Positions 62,935 to 64,000 of a stretch of DNA of 64,000 nucleotides are shown here, in pieces. How positions within the stretch are numbered: the first letter of the stretch is position 1; each line of letters starts with the position of its first letter. The position numbers were made by a program, and so were the translations under genes. A model generated the notes under the pieces. The model was not told the origin of the DNA. It saw only the letters and a program-made list of their open reading frames with translations, and searched no databases. Source of the DNA: an uncultured Alphaproteobacteria bacterium (lineage in GTDB: Bacteria > Pseudomonadota > Alphaproteobacteria > JALCBB01); the NCBI GenBank assembly GCA_958267355.1, contig OY279575.1:167726-231725 (forward strand), read 5' to 3'.

Positions 62935-63481
62935 CGTGTTGTTTAACTCCTAGAAGGCAAAATACGAGGGCAAGATACGAGGGCAAGATACGCCAAGACG
63001 CCAGCATAGCCCACAGACGCCTTTTATAGTCCCATAAAATACGCCTATAAAGCGGCTTTGCAATTGTCCGCAAACCTATCCCCCGTGCGGGGGGAGATAT
63101 TAGGTGCTGGGGGTATATCTGGCTCTAGAAAAGCTACTTTAAAATTGTCCTCAAACTTATAGGGGGGGGGTATGGGGGTTTTTACTAGGGGTACAGTTAG
63201 AGGGATAGAGTTAGGGGTACAGTTTGATGGATAGAGTTAGGGGGAGATATTAGGTGCTGGGGGTATATCTAGCTCTAGAAAAGTTGCTTTCAATTGTCCG
63301 CAAGCTATGTCTAGGGGGCGTAAGCCAGAAAAAAGACAATTTGCACCCCACGCCCGCCACTGCTATCTATCTACCATCTCACACGCGGAGTGCCCGCCAC
63401 AAACAAGTCGGCTGGGCGTTCCAGTCTGGAGCCACATCCAGCATCTCCGCGGAAGACCAACTGGAACTAGAGGAAAAGCCT
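62935..63481. repeat. Gap before rpsB with ~50-bp direct repeats
   Basis: GGGGGAGATATTAGGTGCTG, GGGGTATATCTGGCTCTAG and AAAAGCTACTTT occur at about 63091-63142 and again at 63240-63292, and CAATTGTCCGCAA occurs at both 63061 and 63291. A G9 tract lies at 63162-63170 and GGGTACAGTT..GGGATAGAGTTA units between. Upstream part (62950-63000) has GCAAGATACGAGG units. A weak TTGCAC (63341) with TATCTA (63364), 17 bp apart, may be the rpsB promoter. Confidence 0.82.
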
Positions 63482-64000
63482 ATGTCCGTTCCCAATGTCA
63501 GCCTGCGCCTGCTCATAGAAGCAGGAGCGCACTTCGGCCACACACCACGCCGTTGGAACCCAAAGATGGAAAAATACATCTTCGGCGTTCGTAATGGAGT
63601 CCATATCTTAGATTTAGAACAAAGCGTGCCGCTGTTTCGGAACGCAATAGAATTTCTGTCAGAAACCGCATCCAAAGGCGGAAGATTTCTTTTCGTCGGA
63701 ACCAAACCACAAGCCGCGCCCGCTGTCCGTGCCGCCGCCGAACAATCAGCCCAGTACTATGTCAATCACCGCTGGCTCGGCGGAATGCTTACCAACTGGA
63801 CTTCCGTATCCGCTTCGCTAAAGCTTCTGCAAGAACTCAACGAACGGCTAGAAACTTCCGCCGACGAGCTGGTTAAGAAAGAACAAGTACGCATGATCCG
63901 CAAACGCGACAAGCTTGAAAAAGCACTCGGCGGTATCGTCGGTATGGGCGGAATTCCCGACGCACTAATCGTCATTGACACAAATCGCGAGTCCATCGCC
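63482..64000 (+). CDS. rpsB: 30S ribosomal protein S2, 3' end outside window
   Basis: First 173 codons visible. The start MSVPNVSLRLLIEAGAHFGH and the motifs RRWNPKMEKYIFGVRNGVHI, FLFVGTKPQA, YYVNHRWLGGMLTNW and GGIPDALIVIDTNRE are standard S2. GAGGA lies 9 nt before the ATG. Usually followed by tsf; the leader upstream is repeat-rich. Confidence 0.97.
   Translation, partial: MSVPNVSLRLLIEAGAHFGHTPRRWNPKMEKYIFGVRNGVHILDLEQSVPLFRNAIEFLSETASKGGRFLFVGTKPQAAPAVRAAAEQSAQYYVNHRWLGGMLTNWTSVSASLKLLQELNERLETSADELVKKEQVRMIRKRDKLEKALGGIVGMGGIPDALIVIDTNRESIA

Overview
The window looks like the chromosome of an alphaproteobacterium of undetermined order. The evidence is a complete aapJQMP general L-amino-acid ABC transporter, the lgt-then-midA gene order, a MetA-type homoserine acyltransferase, and the elongator tRNA-Met sequence. 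All functions below come from reading motifs and gene order; no database search was possible.

Layout. 0-9.4 kb: sulfur amino acid genes (3' part of metA, a cystathionine beta-synthase-like gene, a cystathionine gamma-lyase-like gene, cysE), with an aldehyde dehydrogenase, an M20 deacetylase and a uronate dehydrogenase-like gene. 9.6-16 kb: tRNA-Lys, then a gene-poor repeat block, an MmeI-family restriction-modification enzyme and a coiled-coil protein of unknown function. 16.2-24.3 kb: aapJQMP, a divergent lipoprotein, alaX and an alpha/beta hydrolase-OsmC fusion. 24.3-30.8 kb: a second, inverted copy of the coiled-coil gene, a 1079-residue Type ISP/IIG-like nuclease-methyltransferase, and a divergent HrgA-like nuclease. 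31-52.5 kb: amine, polyamine and aldehyde catabolism, including an amine dehydrogenase of the trimethylamine/histamine dehydrogenase family, a RidA protein, a second aldehyde dehydrogenase, a second M20 deacetylase, aguB, a potABCD transporter, a second nitrilase-fold hydrolase, a class II aldolase and a HAD hydrolase. 52.7-64 kb: housekeeping genes (tRNA-Met, guaB, guaA, an A-type Fe-S carrier, xthA, rhomboid, midA, lgt, and the start of rpsB), with an AT-rich HNH nuclease gene placed between guaB and guaA.

Three patterns stand out. (1) Each of the two large restriction-modification genes is followed immediately by the same ~1.35 kb cassette: ~420 bp of conserved non-coding DNA plus a 309-residue coiled-coil gene. 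The two copies are inverted relative to each other. The proteins are about 94% identical although many synonymous sites differ, so both appear to be maintained. (2) Gene-poor stretches are built from a modular repeat family. Fixed scaffold sequences carry hairpin slots, and the hairpin sequence differs between copies while its self-complementarity is kept. (3) Nearly every intergenic gap holds its own short tandem repeat, and similar repeats occur in frame, with 12- or 15-nt units, inside guaA, midA, a sterol desaturase-like gene, cysE and an amidase.

Functional links are strongest for sulfur metabolism (MetA to homoserine ester, reverse transsulfuration to cysteine, CysE for O-acetylserine), for amino-acid and polyamine import, and for amine oxidation coupled to aldehyde dehydrogenases and RidA. 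A 28-bp operator-like motif is shared by the upstream regions of the pot operon and the flavin monooxygenase gene.
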